From the NCBI RefSeq assembly GCF_001296045.1, contig NZ_LJHS01000008.1:16388-80387 (forward strand): DNA of 64,000 nucleotides. The letters are read 5' to 3'. Both the position numbers and the translations under genes were made by a program. How positions within the stretch are numbered: the first letter of the stretch is position 1; each line of letters opens with the position of its first letter. This document shows, piece by piece, positions 63,958-64,000 of this stretch. This DNA is from Rhizobium sp. AAP43. GTDB taxonomy: Bacteria; Pseudomonadota; Alphaproteobacteria; Rhizobiales; Rhizobiaceae. Under the pieces are notes generated by a model. That model was given only the letters and a program-made list of their open reading frames with translations. It did not search any database and was not told the DNA's origin.

Positions 63958-64000
63958 GACCTCCCCCTTGAGGGGGAGGTCGCCGCGAAGCGGCGGGGGG
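63958..64000. repeat. Palindromic intergenic repeat, cut by window edge
   Basis: GACCTCCCCC (63958-63967), ttga, GGGGGAGGTC (63972-63981) is a perfect ten-pair hairpin, followed by CGCCGC-gaa-GCGGCG (63982-63996). It belongs with the GC-rich rhizobial repeats seen at 149-289. It begins six bases after the DUF2207 stop and could work as a terminator-like structure, but the sequence after it is missing. Confidence 0.65.

Overview
The window looks like a stretch of the main chromosome of an alphaproteobacterium in the Rhizobiaceae (Rhizobium/Agrobacterium-like). The evidence is the hisS-hisZ-hisG order with a short HisG, a split b/b' ATP synthase F0 operon, a SoxR with a [2Fe-2S] cysteine cluster, an HWE-family histidine kinase, a LuxR solo, DUF2093/DUF4170/DUF2007 proteins, and rhizobial-type GC-rich palindromic intergenic repeats. 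The DNA is GC-rich and genes are densely packed, with many 1-4 base overlaps and several TTG or GTG starts. I see no rRNA, tRNA, CRISPR array, insertion sequence, prophage or integrase.

Layout. 1-2.3 kb: end of hisS, then hisZ-hisG. 2.3-6 kb (minus): DoxX protein, an unrecognised PAS-like protein, groES-groEL under a CIRCE/HrcA element. 6-8.4 kb: soxR, with its operator placed in a divergent promoter driving a monooxygenase-like gene, and a chromate transporter. 8.4-13.8 kb: HAD phosphatase, ribF, an orphan BrnA-like antitoxin, ileS, then a cluster of tandem palindromes. 14-19.8 kb: lipoprotein, GNAT, tadA plus a membrane protein (minus), a pseudouridine synthase with a very long disordered tail, rsmD and a patatin phospholipase. 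19.8-29.7 kb: Kef-type antiporter (minus), pmbA, cysQ-like gene, DUF4170, the lipid A/Kdo genes waaA-(HAD)-lpxK, DUF2093, and mutL (minus). 30-36 kb: signalling genes (PAS-pseudoreceiver-receiver protein behind a CtrA-type box, GGDEF-EAL protein, PRC-barrel protein, SMP-30 lactonase, LuxR solo).

36.1-42.1 kb: a candidate sigma-54-dependent small RNA of about 100 nt, then mrp, corA, kup and a SleB-type cell wall hydrolase. 42.4-45.2 kb: the F0 operon atpI-B-E-F'-F with a clear promoter and terminator. 45.2-54.9 kb: secreted protein, rnhB, radical SAM protein, glycosyltransferase, moaB, ispE, TPR protein and polyprenyl synthase (minus), then DUF2007, a methyltransferase and an S49 peptidase (plus). 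55.3-60 kb: HWE kinase, glyQ with no glyS beside it, and a minus-strand hybrid-free kinase/response regulator pair. 60.1-64 kb: lemA, aroA, DUF2207 as a tight operon, ending in a palindromic repeat cut by the window edge.

Most genes are housekeeping: translation (hisS, ileS, glyQ, tadA, rsmD), protein folding, envelope biogenesis (waaA, lpxK, ispB), isoprenoid and cofactor synthesis (ispE, ribF, moaB), Fe-S handling and energy. The most unusual items are the sigma-54 promoter plus hairpins plus terminator unit upstream of mrp, the tandem palindromes that supply the ileS stop codon, a cysteine-free Mrp, and an EPSP synthase with Phe at the Pro101 position placed between LemA and DUF2207 genes. 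All functional calls are from reading the sequence; no database search was run.
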